A stretch of 64,000 bases of DNA. Source: Elusimicrobiota bacterium. Its GTDB lineage: Bacteria > Elusimicrobiota > UBA5214 > JBBAAG01. Position 1 is the stretch's first letter, and every line of letters starts with the position of its first letter. Of the stretch, positions 52,520 to 60,726 are shown one piece after another. The stretch lies in the NCBI GenBank assembly GCA_041658405.1, contig JBBAAG010000004.1, positions 22,925-86,924 of the forward strand, given 5' to 3'. A program made the position numbers and the translations under genes. The notes beneath the pieces were generated by a model. That model searched no databases, was not told the DNA's origin, and saw only the letters and a list, made by a program, of their open reading frames with translations.

Positions 52520-53437
52520 ATGGAAAAAAGATTATTATTTTGTGTTAGTATAATTTTAACCCTTTGCATACCCCCAGTTTTCGCGGCAGTGCCGGGCAGT
52601 ATTAATTTTCAGGGGCGTATAACTGATAACTCCGGCCAGCCGTTAACAGATACTACGGGGTTAACATTTAAATTGTATGACACACTGACCGGCGGTACAG
52701 CAAAATGGGTGGAAGTACATAATAATGTCGCGGTAGTCAACGGTATGGCTAATGTAGTTTTAGGGAGTTATACGGTACTAACACCCTCACTGTTTGATAC
52801 AGAAACCTGGATTGAGATAATGGTAGGTAATGATGTATTAACCCCGCGGCAACAACTTACGGCGTTTCCCTATGCAATTGTTGCGGGGAACTGCGAAAAA
52901 CTTTCCGGGCGGACATACGACATGTTTCTCTCTACTACAATAGTACTCAGCGGCGATGTCAGCGGGACATATAATGCTACAGTTGTTGCAGATGACAGCC
53001 ATAACCATACCAATCTGCAGAAAAAGATTGAATACTTTTATGATGAACAGACATCAGATAAAACAGGTTTAGTTGCCGGGTGGCAGACTATATCAGATAA
53101 TACTCATGGATTGGATTATTTGCATATAGGCACTGTTAAAACAGGAGACATTATCTGGGTTGCAGGGACAGGGCGTGTAAGCGGTGGAAGCCCCTGGGCA
53201 TTGGGAGTATTCATATATTCCGGTGCGGGAACACAAAAAACATGGGTTACTTCTGCAACACACTCAACCGGAGAAGGCGCATCGGTATCATATGCCTACA
53301 AATTCGATAGTGATACGACAGATGCGCGGGTATATCTCCGTGCGCATTGTGCAGCTAACGGAGGAACTTCTGATTACGGTACTGGTGGAACACTTGAAAA
53401 ATTTACTACCTTATCTGCAGTACTATTTAGACAATAA
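52520..53437 (+). CDS. Exported modular protein, paralog of the collar gene at 58250
   Basis: A 305-residue secreted protein with a signal peptide (MEKRLLFCVSIILTLCIPPVFA). Residues 25-140 (SINFQGRITDNSG..., TFKLYDTLTGGTAKW, SLFDTETWIEIMVGND) form a module shared almost word for word with the gene at 58250-59155. This module often heads surface or tail-fibre-like proteins. The C-terminal half is different, beta-rich and of unknown type. It faces the mnmE end of the rpmH cluster from outside. Confidence 0.7.
   Translation: MEKRLLFCVSIILTLCIPPVFAAVPGSINFQGRITDNSGQPLTDTTGLTFKLYDTLTGGTAKWVEVHNNVAVVNGMANVVLGSYTVLTPSLFDTETWIEIMVGNDVLTPRQQLTAFPYAIVAGNCEKLSGRTYDMFLSTTIVLSGDVSGTYNATVVADDSHNHTNLQKKIEYFYDEQTSDKTGLVAGWQTISDNTHGLDYLHIGTVKTGDIIWVAGTGRVSGGSPWALGVFIYSGAGTQKTWVTSATHSTGEGASVSYAYKFDSDTTDARVYLRAHCAANGGTSDYGTGGTLEKFTTLSAVLFRQ
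52760..52827. repeat. 68-bp inverted-repeat core, copy A
   Basis: These 68 bases are identical to the reverse complement of 58833-58900. The flanks are also similar but clearly diverged. The two copies lie inside the two paralogous modular genes in opposite orientation, bracketing the mnmE-rpmH cluster. Confidence 0.85.
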
Positions 53438-53456
53438 TGAACAGCTGTAACGGTTT

Positions 53457-54875
53457 CTATTTCCCAATACAAAAACTTGAAAATACTTTGTCAAGCAGGT
53501 CGGAAGTATAAACCTTACCGGTTATCTCGCCGATAGTATCCATCGCATGGCGGAGTTCATAACTCACAAGTTCAGGTTCCGCAGATTGGGTGATAAGAAT
53601 TTCCGCGGTTCTAAGATACTTACTTGTTTTTTGTAATAACCCGTAATGCCGATGGTTGGTAAGAATCGCCGTGTTTTCGATATCTACCCCGCCACGGGAA
53701 AGAAGGTTGGTTAACAATTCCTTTAAACTGCCAATACCATTTCCTTTCAACGCGCTGATTTTTACAATCCCGGATAAATTTGTGGTATTCCCTAAAACTT
53801 TATAAACGGTATTTTCGTCAAAACACAACCCCAAATCTCTTTTATTAACCACAACCACAACTTTTTTTGAGGGAAGTTCTTTAATTATTGCAGAATCAGT
53901 TTTACCGATCCTATGTGACCCGTCAAGCATCAGTATTATTATATCAGCTGAACGTATAGCATCACGGCTGCGGGTAATCCCTTCTTTTTCTATCACACCT
54001 TTTGCTTTACGTATACCTGCAGTATCAACCACGATGAAGGGTATGTTGTTGATCACAACGGTTTCTTCAATAGTATCCCGTGTAGTACCGGGCACCGGAG
54101 TAACTATCGCGCGGGTAGTGTTCAGTAACGCGTTTAATAAAGACGACTTCCCGACATTAGGTTTGCCAACAATAGCTAACTTGATACCATTACGGTAAAC
54201 CCGTCCTGTAGCATATGAGGAAATAAGGGTTTTGATTCCTGCTTGTAAGGAACGTAAGCCCGGCAGCAGTGCGGATAGTTTTAGTTTAACGATATCATGT
54301 TCTTCTTCCGCAAAATCGAGGTCAGCTTCTATCCGCGAGAGTAAGGTAAGTAGTTGTTCACGGAAAGAATATATTGTTTTACCGATCCTACCGGTAAGTT
54401 GTTCTACAGCGAGTTCCTGTGCACGTATCGTGCGTGAAGTAATAATGTCGTAAACAGCTTCTGCCTGGTCTAAACTTATCCTTCCATTAATGAATGCGCG
54501 TTTTGTGAATTCACCGGGCTGCGCAACCCGTGCGCCATGGGTAAGGCATAATTGCAGTATACGCTGAAGGCTTACTATTCCCCCGTGTGCGGAAATTTCA
54601 GCAACGTCTTCCCGAGTAAAACTTTTTGGTGCGAGGTATATACTTAGCAAAACCTCATCAACAACTTTATCACCATCATAAACGTATCCGTAGTGAACGG
54701 TGTAAGACTTAATATTTTTTTTGGTTACTCCCGGGTTGACGGGCTTAAATATCTTAAACGCAATCTCAACCGCTTTTTTTCCGCTAAGCCTCACCACTCC
54801 AAAGCCGGATACGCCGATAGGCGTGGATATCGCGGCAATAGTGTCATTATCGGTATCAACGGAAGATAACGGCAT
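53457..54875 (-). CDS. mnmE: tRNA modification GTPase MnmE
   Basis: The 472-residue GTPase that, with MnmG, makes the 5-carboxymethylaminomethyl group at the wobble uridine of certain tRNAs. The N-terminal formyl-tetrahydrofolate-binding domain begins DTIAAISTPIGVSGFGVVRLSG. G1 is GKPNVGKSS (237-245), G2/G3 PGTTRDTIEETVV and DTAG, G4 NKRD. It ends with the C-terminal FCIGK motif that carries the catalytic Cys. It is the last gene of the rpmH cluster, 5 nt after jag. The usual partner mnmG is not in this window. Confidence 0.96.
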   Translation of the reverse strand: MPLSSVDTDNDTIAAISTPIGVSGFGVVRLSGKKAVEIAFKIFKPVNPGVTKKNIKSYTVHYGYVYDGDKVVDEVLLSIYLAPKSFTREDVAEISAHGGIVSLQRILQLCLTHGARVAQPGEFTKRAFINGRISLDQAEAVYDIITSRTIRAQELAVEQLTGRIGKTIYSFREQLLTLLSRIEADLDFAEEEHDIVKLKLSALLPGLRSLQAGIKTLISSYATGRVYRNGIKLAIVGKPNVGKSSLLNALLNTTRAIVTPVPGTTRDTIEETVVINNIPFIVVDTAGIRKAKGVIEKEGITRSRDAIRSADIIILMLDGSHRIGKTDSAIIKELPSKKVVVVVNKRDLGLCFDENTVYKVLGNTTNLSGIVKISALKGNGIGSLKELLTNLLSRGGVDIENTAILTNHRHYGLLQKTSKYLRTAEILITQSAEPELVSYELRHAMDTIGEITGKVYTSDLLDKVFSSFCIGK

Positions 54876-54880
54876 CAGTC

Positions 54881-55639
54881 TCAGTGCTCGCGTTTTTTGC
54901 GTACGGTAATCCTGCGGCTGCTGCTTCTCCCGCGGGAGAATGTTTCAATATCGTTTTCCTTCTGTAATTCGCGGTGGACAACTTTGCGTTCACGCAGGTT
55001 CATCGGAGGTAAATCTTTTTCTTTCCCGGAAACACGTACTTCCTCTACAATACTGCGCGCTAGTTTAACAATTTCTTCTGCTCTTCTTGCGCGATAGCCG
55101 TCGGTATCAACTGTTACGTGTATAGACGTATCAAATTCACGGGAAACAATTGCACTGATAATGATCTCTAACGCGTCAATCGTAGCGCCTTTCTGCCCAA
55201 TGAGTAACACACTGTCAGGTGTAGTAACATTGGCGATAACTTCATCTTCTTCAATCACAGTTGAGACATCACCCTTGAATTCCAGGTGTTTTAGTATTTG
55301 TTTGGTAACATCTTTTGTTTTACTGTTTAGCTTACCCTGGTCAACCGTTATTTCTCTGGGTTTATCTCTTTCCGGCTGTTTATTCTCGCGGTGAGGTTGC
55401 GGTCGGCGCTCATTTTTCCTGGAATAACTCTCTCCGCTACCGGTACTACTACTACCGGGAACTTCTACCCGCGCGGTTATCTGTACGCGTGCAGGTTTTG
55501 CACCCATAAGGCCAAATAAGCCAGTTGAGCCTTCATCTAAAACTTTTACATCTACCTGGTCACGGTCTAAGCCAAGTTCCTTTAACCCATTATCAATCGC
55601 TTCCCTAACGTTCTTACCTTCGATTTCGATTTGCCGCAT
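54881..55639 (-). CDS. jag: KhpB/Jag RNA-binding protein
   Basis: A 252-residue RNA-binding protein. The Jag-N domain (1-60; EGKNVREAIDNGLKELGL) is followed by a charged linker, a KH domain (about 110-185; LIGQKGATIDALEIIISAI) and an R3H domain (about 188-250; MNLRERKVVHRELQKENDI). It sits in its classical place behind yidC and helps regulate the envelope-protein transcripts in other bacteria. Confidence 0.95.
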   Translation of the reverse strand: MRQIEIEGKNVREAIDNGLKELGLDRDQVDVKVLDEGSTGLFGLMGAKPARVQITARVEVPGSSSTGSGESYSRKNERRPQPHRENKQPERDKPREITVDQGKLNSKTKDVTKQILKHLEFKGDVSTVIEEDEVIANVTTPDSVLLIGQKGATIDALEIIISAIVSREFDTSIHVTVDTDGYRARRAEEIVKLARSIVEEVRVSGKEKDLPPMNLRERKVVHRELQKENDIETFSRGRSSSRRITVRKKREH

Positions 55640-55693
55640 AAAGTGTTTTACTCTTAACCTCCAGTTTCTTTCCTATAAAAAATATGTTGTATC

Positions 55694-57313
55694 TTACGCA
55701 GTCGCAGTATCCTTGTTTCCAACGCGTAAGAGGTATACTTGAGTACATACGCTTATTATATTGCTTATCAACCAGTATAAAGTTAACCCCGCAGGAAAAC
55801 TTGCAAACATAAACGTGAATACCACGGGGAAAATGTAGCCCATCATTTTTTGTTGCGGGTCAGAAGATGTCATGGTTAACTGTTGTTGCAGGAACATAGA
55901 AATTCCCATTAGTATTGTCAGAATATAGTATGGATCACGCAGAGAAAGGTCTGTAATCCAGAACATAAACGGTGCATGCCGAAGTTCATACGCGTTACGT
56001 AATGTTGTGAATAATGCCCAAAAAATTGGAATCTGCAGAATCATGGGTAAACACCCGCCTAAAGGATTAACTTTTTTTTGTTTATAAAGCGCCATTGTTT
56101 CGGTATTAAGGCGGGTTGGATCATTTTTGTACTGTTCACGCAATTTATCTACTAAAGGCTGTACTTTTTTCATGCCTATTGTAGATTCATAACTTTTTAA
56201 GGTTAAGGGCAACATTATTGCCTGTAACAGAAGGGTTAAGATTATGATTGCCCACCCATAATTTTTTGTCCATCCGTAATTAAAATTTAATATCCACAAC
56301 ATGCCTTTCCCTAAGAATCCAAATGGCCCAAAGTCTATGACCGAAGATAACCCGTGTTTTAGTTTGGATACTTCAGCATACTTTTTTGCCTGCGCATAAA
56401 TTTCGTAGGAATACACCACCTGGCTTTTTGGGGGGAGAGAAACTTTTTGGTATGACGCCAATACGGGCACTTTATTGGGTTCCACCATATTGAGGCCAAG
56501 TTCAGTGGTGATACCTGTATTATCCTTACTTTCCGGGCGAAGGATGAACATAAAGTAACGGTTATCCAATCCATACCACCCGTACTGATTGAATACAGTA
56601 CCGCTTTTCTTGGTATCTTTAACAGTCTTCAAGCCTTGATCCGGTACCCACGCAATTGCACGGTAAGGGTCAAAATCAGCAAAATTTTTGCCGTTAAACC
56701 CCAACCCCGGGCCAAGTGTAGCAACAGGTAAACGCAGCTCACGGATATACGGCGAGGAGTTGGTTATCGTATAAACCAATACCCACCGGCCGTTCACCGG
56801 GGAGTTCATAAACTTTTTTGTTATCTGTGTAACATTATCCACTTTTGAGGTAAAAACAATCTCGGCGGTAACGCCCGCCGGTGAAGTAGAAGGCGTAACA
56901 GTTTTTGAGGAGAACATAAACTGTAACCCCTGTGTCCCGAGAAAGGATGGTAAGTCCGTGGTGATACTTGAATCAAACACTGTGCGGTCACCAACAAAAT
57001 CAAAGCCCGACTTTGTTTCCTTCACTTTCCAGGAAAGCACACCGGCGTCACGCGTGGTGAATACTATAATTTCGTTTTTTGTGTCAACCACAACTGACTG
57101 TTCTTTTGATGGTACCACAGGTTTTGTAGATGAAATAACAGGTATAGGCGCTATAAGTTCTTTTCCCGTGTTTTGAACTGTTACGGTAGAGCATACCACA
57201 GCGGGAGTATCAGATACTCTTACAGCGGGTTTAGTGTTCTTCTGTATAAAGAACGACCATACAAAAAGTACTACAAATGATAATACTACAGCTAATAGCG
57301 TGCGGCGTTCCAT
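55694..57313 (-). CDS. yidC: Membrane protein insertase YidC
   Basis: The 539-residue insertase that, with the Sec translocon or alone, places proteins into the inner membrane. An N-terminal transmembrane helix (MERRTLLAVVLSFVVLFVWSFF) and the large periplasmic P1 domain (about 50-330) mark the Gram-negative form. The conserved core of five helices (NYGWAIIILTLLLQAIMLPL, GCLPMILQIPIFWALFTTLRN) follows. The yidD frame overlaps its start by 22 nt. Confidence 0.97.
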   Translation of the reverse strand: MERRTLLAVVLSFVVLFVWSFFIQKNTKPAVRVSDTPAVVCSTVTVQNTGKELIAPIPVISSTKPVVPSKEQSVVVDTKNEIIVFTTRDAGVLSWKVKETKSGFDFVGDRTVFDSSITTDLPSFLGTQGLQFMFSSKTVTPSTSPAGVTAEIVFTSKVDNVTQITKKFMNSPVNGRWVLVYTITNSSPYIRELRLPVATLGPGLGFNGKNFADFDPYRAIAWVPDQGLKTVKDTKKSGTVFNQYGWYGLDNRYFMFILRPESKDNTGITTELGLNMVEPNKVPVLASYQKVSLPPKSQVVYSYEIYAQAKKYAEVSKLKHGLSSVIDFGPFGFLGKGMLWILNFNYGWTKNYGWAIIILTLLLQAIMLPLTLKSYESTIGMKKVQPLVDKLREQYKNDPTRLNTETMALYKQKKVNPLGGCLPMILQIPIFWALFTTLRNAYELRHAPFMFWITDLSLRDPYYILTILMGISMFLQQQLTMTSSDPQQKMMGYIFPVVFTFMFASFPAGLTLYWLISNIISVCTQVYLLRVGNKDTATA

Positions 57314-57603
57314 AAATTTTTGTGTTCTACACTTTCTTTATTATTTCTGCACACATGATTTGTTAGTGGGACAGGATCGTTTCCACCGGGGTTGAACGGG
57401 TGACAACGGCAAATACGTTTCACTCCGAGCAATCCGCCGCGGAGAATACCGTACCGGGTAACCGCCTGTTTTGTATATTCCGAACAAGATGGGTAAAAAC
57501 GGCATACAGAAGGAAATATACTTGATACTTTTTGGTATATTGTTATTAACGACAATACTATTGAATTACAAATTTTTACAGCCGTTCGAATCATCAATCC
57601 CAT
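57292..57603 (-). CDS. yidD: Membrane protein insertion efficiency factor YidD
   Basis: A small YidD protein of up to 103 residues. It has the hallmark FPSVCRFYPSCSEYTKQAV and GVKRICRCHPFNPGGNDPVP, which hold the conserved cysteines and the palindromic CxxP(S)-type motifs. Overlaps with rnpA (about 38 nt) and with yidC (22 nt) are typical. Starts at 57603 or 57594 both fit, with no clear ribosome site. The tail of about 18 residues after NHV is unusual but not disruptive. Confidence 0.88.
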   Translation of the reverse strand: MGLMIRTAVKICNSIVLSLITIYQKVSSIFPSVCRFYPSCSEYTKQAVTRYGILRGGLLGVKRICRCHPFNPGGNDPVPLTNHVCRNNKESVEHKNLWNAARY

Positions 57604-58012
57604 CGTTTGTATTCACTTTTCTCCACACCCCGGCGCGTATTAGCAACTGTTCAAACGTTACGCTTAATTCGTCAAAGGTTAATACCACACCGCGTTTTTG
57701 CGGGATCACTATAATGTCATACCCGCGTAACAGCTTTGGTGTTGCCAACCTGAACAACTCGCGTATCCGGCGTTTGAGTTTATTGCGTTCAACCGCACCG
57801 CCGATCTTGTGGCTTACTACCAACCCTAACCGCGAAAAGTGTTTGTGTTCAGTGTCGTTAAGATACGTTATAACGGATATGCCGTTAGAATTGTATCGTT
57901 TACCGTTTTTAAACACCGTGTCAAACTCGCGGTCTTTCGTCAACCTCTGCGTCCGGCGGTACTTATACCTCTGGTTTTGATGAGGACGCTGAGATAACAG
58001 TTGTTCCTGCAC
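57566..58012 (-). CDS. rnpA: Ribonuclease P protein component
   Basis: The protein cofactor that helps the RNase P RNA to mature tRNA 5' ends. The core RRTQRLTKDREFDTVFKNGKRY and the RNR-like motif VVSHKIGGAVERNKLKRRIRELFR are typical. The GTG at 58012 gives 148 residues with a Gln-rich N-terminal extension of about 18 residues before the usual start. No other start is available and no ribosome site is seen. The yidD frame overlaps its 3' end. Confidence 0.92.
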   Translation of the reverse strand: MQEQLLSQRPHQNQRYKYRRTQRLTKDREFDTVFKNGKRYNSNGISVITYLNDTEHKHFSRLGLVVSHKIGGAVERNKLKRRIRELFRLATPKLLRGYDIIVIPQKRGVVLTFDELSVTFEQLLIRAGVWRKVNTNDGIDDSNGCKNL

Positions 58013-58053
58013 AAGTGTGTCGTTTAGCCGTTCGGCAATCGCGATTATCTATA

Positions 58054-58197
58054 TTATGCCGGGGTTAACCGGTAGCGCTTTTTAGAGCGCCTACTACTGA
58101 GCACCCGCCGTCCGCCGACTGTTTTCATTTTTGCACGGAAACCATGCACTTTTTTACGCCTGCGAACATTGGGCTGAAACGTACATTTTCCTACCAT
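58054..58197 (-). CDS. rpmH: Ribosomal protein L34
   Basis: A 47-codon gene, ATG 58197 to TAA. The product reads TFQPNVRRRKKVHGFRAKM, then KTVGGRRVLSSRRSKKRYRL, a textbook L34. L34 sits in the 50S subunit near the tRNA exit region. The ATG is only about 4 nt downstream of the inferred transcription start, with no ribosome-binding site, so it may be translated from a very short or absent leader. It heads the rpmH-rnpA-yidD-yidC-jag-mnmE cluster. Confidence 0.96.
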   Translation of the reverse strand: MVGKCTFQPNVRRRKKVHGFRAKMKTVGGRRVLSSRRSKKRYRLTPA

Positions 58198-58207
58198 AAT
58201 GGGAGAT

Positions 58208-58235
58208 ATTATACTTATTTACGGAAGAGTGTCAA
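58208..58235 (-). promoter_or_regulatory. Consensus promoter of the rpmH cluster
   Basis: TTGACA (58235-58230), a 16-nt spacer and TATAAT (58213-58208) on the minus strand form a nearly perfect sigma70-type promoter. The start point would be about 58201, 4 nt before the rpmH ATG. This predicts strong, housekeeping expression. Confidence 0.8.
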
Positions 58236-58249
58236 TTAATTTGTAGGAT

Positions 58250-59155
58250 TTATAACTTCATTATAAACGCAATTTTGTAATATGGCGGCAAATGTGGCTG
58301 AGTATTTATACCGGTAATGGTTACTGTAGAATAATTTGTATTAAACGCGCTTATAGTATGAGAATGGCTGCCTTCAGCAAAATCGTCACCGCCGTCACCA
58401 TCTACCATCCAGCGGTCGGTAGGGCATGCGTTGGTGGTTAATCCGGCAACCGAATGAAGGTGTCCGGGAACAACATGGATATGTGTCGTTGTACCTCCAA
58501 TAATACCTGGTGTGTCAGTAGAGGACATTCCCAATAAAAACCGGTCACGCAGGTCAGGAGTACCGTTTATGCCGTCACATAATGCCCACCCGGTAGGTAT
58601 ACTTGATATCGTACCAGACCAAATAACAATTGTTCCCCTCGGAACCATATAAAACGTAGTACCACCGGATAATGATTTTATTTCACCTTCTACATCAATA
58701 TTACCCGTAACTTTTCCGCCGCCGGTGGAGATAAACATGTCGTAGGTGTGCCCAGAAAGTTTTTTACTGTTTTCCGTAACAATTGCGTAAGGCACTGCCG
58801 ATATTTTTTGCCGCGGGCTTAATACATCATTGCCTACCATTATCTCAATCCAGGTTTCTGTATCAAACAGTGAGGGTGTTAGTACCGTATAACTCCCTAA
58901 GATTACATTAGCCATACCGTTAACCACCGAAACGCTATTATGTACCTCCGTCCATTTTGCCGTACCGCCGGTTAGAGTGTCATATAATTTAAACGTCAAG
59001 CCCGTGGTATCCGTCAGTGGCTGGCCTGCTGTATCAGTTAACCGTGCCTGAAAATTTATGGTTGAAGAAATATCCGCGAATGAAAAAATAGATGCGTGAG
59101 TATATAAAAGTAATGTTAAAATTAGTATAGCCGGTAAACGTATTATCCTTCTCAT
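58250..59155 (-). CDS. Exported modular protein with phage-tail-collar domain
   Basis: A 301-residue secreted protein with a signal peptide (MRRIIRLPAILILTLLLYTHASIFSFA). Residues 30-150 repeat the module of the gene at 52520 (STINFQARLTDTAG, TGGTAKWTEVHN, SLFDTETWIEIMVGND). From about 175, GTIVIWSGTISSIPTGWALCDG, TPDLRDRFLLGMSS and HIHVVPGHLHSV form a tail-collar-type domain as found in bacteriophage tail-fibre proteins and bacterial surface proteins. A last strand HLPPYYKIAFIMKL closes it. It likely acts outside the cell. Confidence 0.8.
   Translation of the reverse strand: MRRIIRLPAILILTLLLYTHASIFSFADISSTINFQARLTDTAGQPLTDTTGLTFKLYDTLTGGTAKWTEVHNSVSVVNGMANVILGSYTVLTPSLFDTETWIEIMVGNDVLSPRQKISAVPYAIVTENSKKLSGHTYDMFISTGGGKVTGNIDVEGEIKSLSGGTTFYMVPRGTIVIWSGTISSIPTGWALCDGINGTPDLRDRFLLGMSSTDTPGIIGGTTTHIHVVPGHLHSVAGLTTNACPTDRWMVDGDGGDDFAEGSHSHTISAFNTNYSTVTITGINTQPHLPPYYKIAFIMKL
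58833..58900. repeat. 68-bp inverted-repeat core, copy B
   Basis: These 68 bases are identical to the reverse complement of 52760-52827. The neighbouring parts are clearly more divergent, which is what gene conversion or recent recombination would leave. Copies A and B bracket the mnmE-rpmH cluster. Confidence 0.85.
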
Positions 59156-59269
59156 AAAAGTTATCTTAAGTCCTTACATCATACCGATTTAAGTGATACA
59201 TTAATAATACCATTTTCTATTAATCATTAACAGTATTGAATGAAATAATAGTTAGAATAACCATGATTA

Positions 59270-59929
59270 CTACGGTTTTTGTATAATCGCCTGTACATTC
59301 CGCCATTTACGCCGGGTGCCGTAGGGTAGCGCGCCGGTTTCGCGGAAGTACGACGCAATGAACGATTCCGTTTTTTTGTTGGGATACCCGCTGCCAAAAT
59401 CGTAGCCAACAACTTTGTGGAGTTTTATAATCTCACGGTCCCGGGTAACTTTTGCGATAACCGACGCTGCGGATACTACGGGGTACGTGTCGTCCGCTTT
59501 GGGCTCGTACACAATATCGTAGGAATACCCGGTTTTGTCGAACACTTCAGAGTGTATATATTGGCAAAACAGTTTTTTTGCCAGTGCGCCAAGTGAATCA
59601 ATGTATAAACATGAAATCCGTAGGCTGGATTTATGGACTTTCAACAACAACTCTGTGATCGCGGATAAACATAATGATGTAAGGCCAAAAGAATCAATTT
59701 CTTTGGGTAAAACTTTTTTTGTGTAGCACTTTGCCGATAGTTTCAATAATTTTGGGTACAAATACTCACGTTTTAGAGACGAAAGTTTTTTGCTATCCTG
59801 CACACCTAACTTCTTGAGTGTATCAATTTTTGTTGTGGGTATTACATACGCAGTTATCACCAATGGACCGATACACGGCCCACGGCCGGCTTCGTCAATC
59901 CCAACGATAAACCGTTGATTACCCGGCAC
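59270..59929 (-). CDS. rnhB: Ribonuclease HII
   Basis: A 219-residue RNase HII that removes RNA from RNA-DNA hybrids and single ribonucleotides from DNA. The catalytic core is FIVGIDEAGRGPCIGPLVI with Asp-Glu, then LYIDSLGALAKKL and YPVVSAASVIAKVTRDREI with the last acidic residues. The GTG at 59929 overlaps the tatD stop by 11 nt, so it is coupled to tatD. Confidence 0.94.
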   Translation of the reverse strand: MPGNQRFIVGIDEAGRGPCIGPLVITAYVIPTTKIDTLKKLGVQDSKKLSSLKREYLYPKLLKLSAKCYTKKVLPKEIDSFGLTSLCLSAITELLLKVHKSSLRISCLYIDSLGALAKKLFCQYIHSEVFDKTGYSYDIVYEPKADDTYPVVSAASVIAKVTRDREIIKLHKVVGYDFGSGYPNKKTESFIASYFRETGALPYGTRRKWRNVQAIIQKP

Positions 59930-60710
59930 GGCTAAATAACCTTTCCGCGTTTTGTGTTGTTACTTCATCGAGTTCATGCGGGTCCATCTTACGTAATCCT
60001 GCAATAAATTCAAGTGTATGTTTCACAAACGACGGTTCATTAACTTCTCCCCGGTGCGGCACCGGCGCGAGGTATGGGCAATCGGTTTCTACTACCAGCC
60101 GGTCAAGCGGTGCTGCCTGTGCAACGTCAACTACATCACTGTGTTTCCCGTGTTTTACTTTAAACGTTACCGTCCCGGGGATTGAGATATAAAACCCAAG
60201 CCCCAGTACCTGTTCCATTGCGTTGAGATCCCCGGAGAAACAATGAAATACGCCGCGTACTGCGGAGCATTTTTTTAATACCGATAATGTTGGTTCCATA
60301 GCATCACGTGAATGTATGATTACCGGTAAATTATGTTGTTGCGCAAGGTTTAACTGATGCAGAAATACAGATTCCTGTATTGCAGCGGGGGATAAAAGGT
60401 AATGATAATCCAGCCCGATTTCTCCAATTGCTACAACATCCGTATCTTTCACGTGAGTAGACACAAAACTGTCAAGTTCAGATAAAACAGTTTTCCCGGC
60501 GTTATGCGGATGCGCGCCAAGCGCGAACCGTATACGTATCCCGCGTTCATTCGCAGGGGGTAAGACTTGAGAGGTTGCCAAGGAATATTCTTCTTCTGAA
60601 TCACACATACAGATAACAGAACAAACGCCATTCTCTTTTGCACGGGTAAGAACATCGCTTATTTGCGGTAATATTTTGTCATCGGCAAGATGCGCGTGGG
60701 TGTCAATCAA
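59919..60710 (-). CDS. tatD: TatD-family deoxyribonuclease
   Basis: A 263-residue metal-dependent hydrolase with MIDTHAHLADDKI (His-x-His metal pair), GEIGLDYHYLLSP, LPVIIHSRDAMEPTL, GVFHCFSGDLNAME and VVETDCPYLAP. It is a predicted 3'-5' DNase of DNA quality control and repair. Rnase HII follows with an overlap. Confidence 0.93.
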   Translation of the reverse strand: MIDTHAHLADDKILPQISDVLTRAKENGVCSVICMCDSEEEYSLATSQVLPPANERGIRIRFALGAHPHNAGKTVLSELDSFVSTHVKDTDVVAIGEIGLDYHYLLSPAAIQESVFLHQLNLAQQHNLPVIIHSRDAMEPTLSVLKKCSAVRGVFHCFSGDLNAMEQVLGLGFYISIPGTVTFKVKHGKHSDVVDVAQAAPLDRLVVETDCPYLAPVPHRGEVNEPSFVKHTLEFIAGLRKMDPHELDEVTTQNAERLFSRAG

Positions 60711-60726
60711 AAAAATCTGCCTCCCA

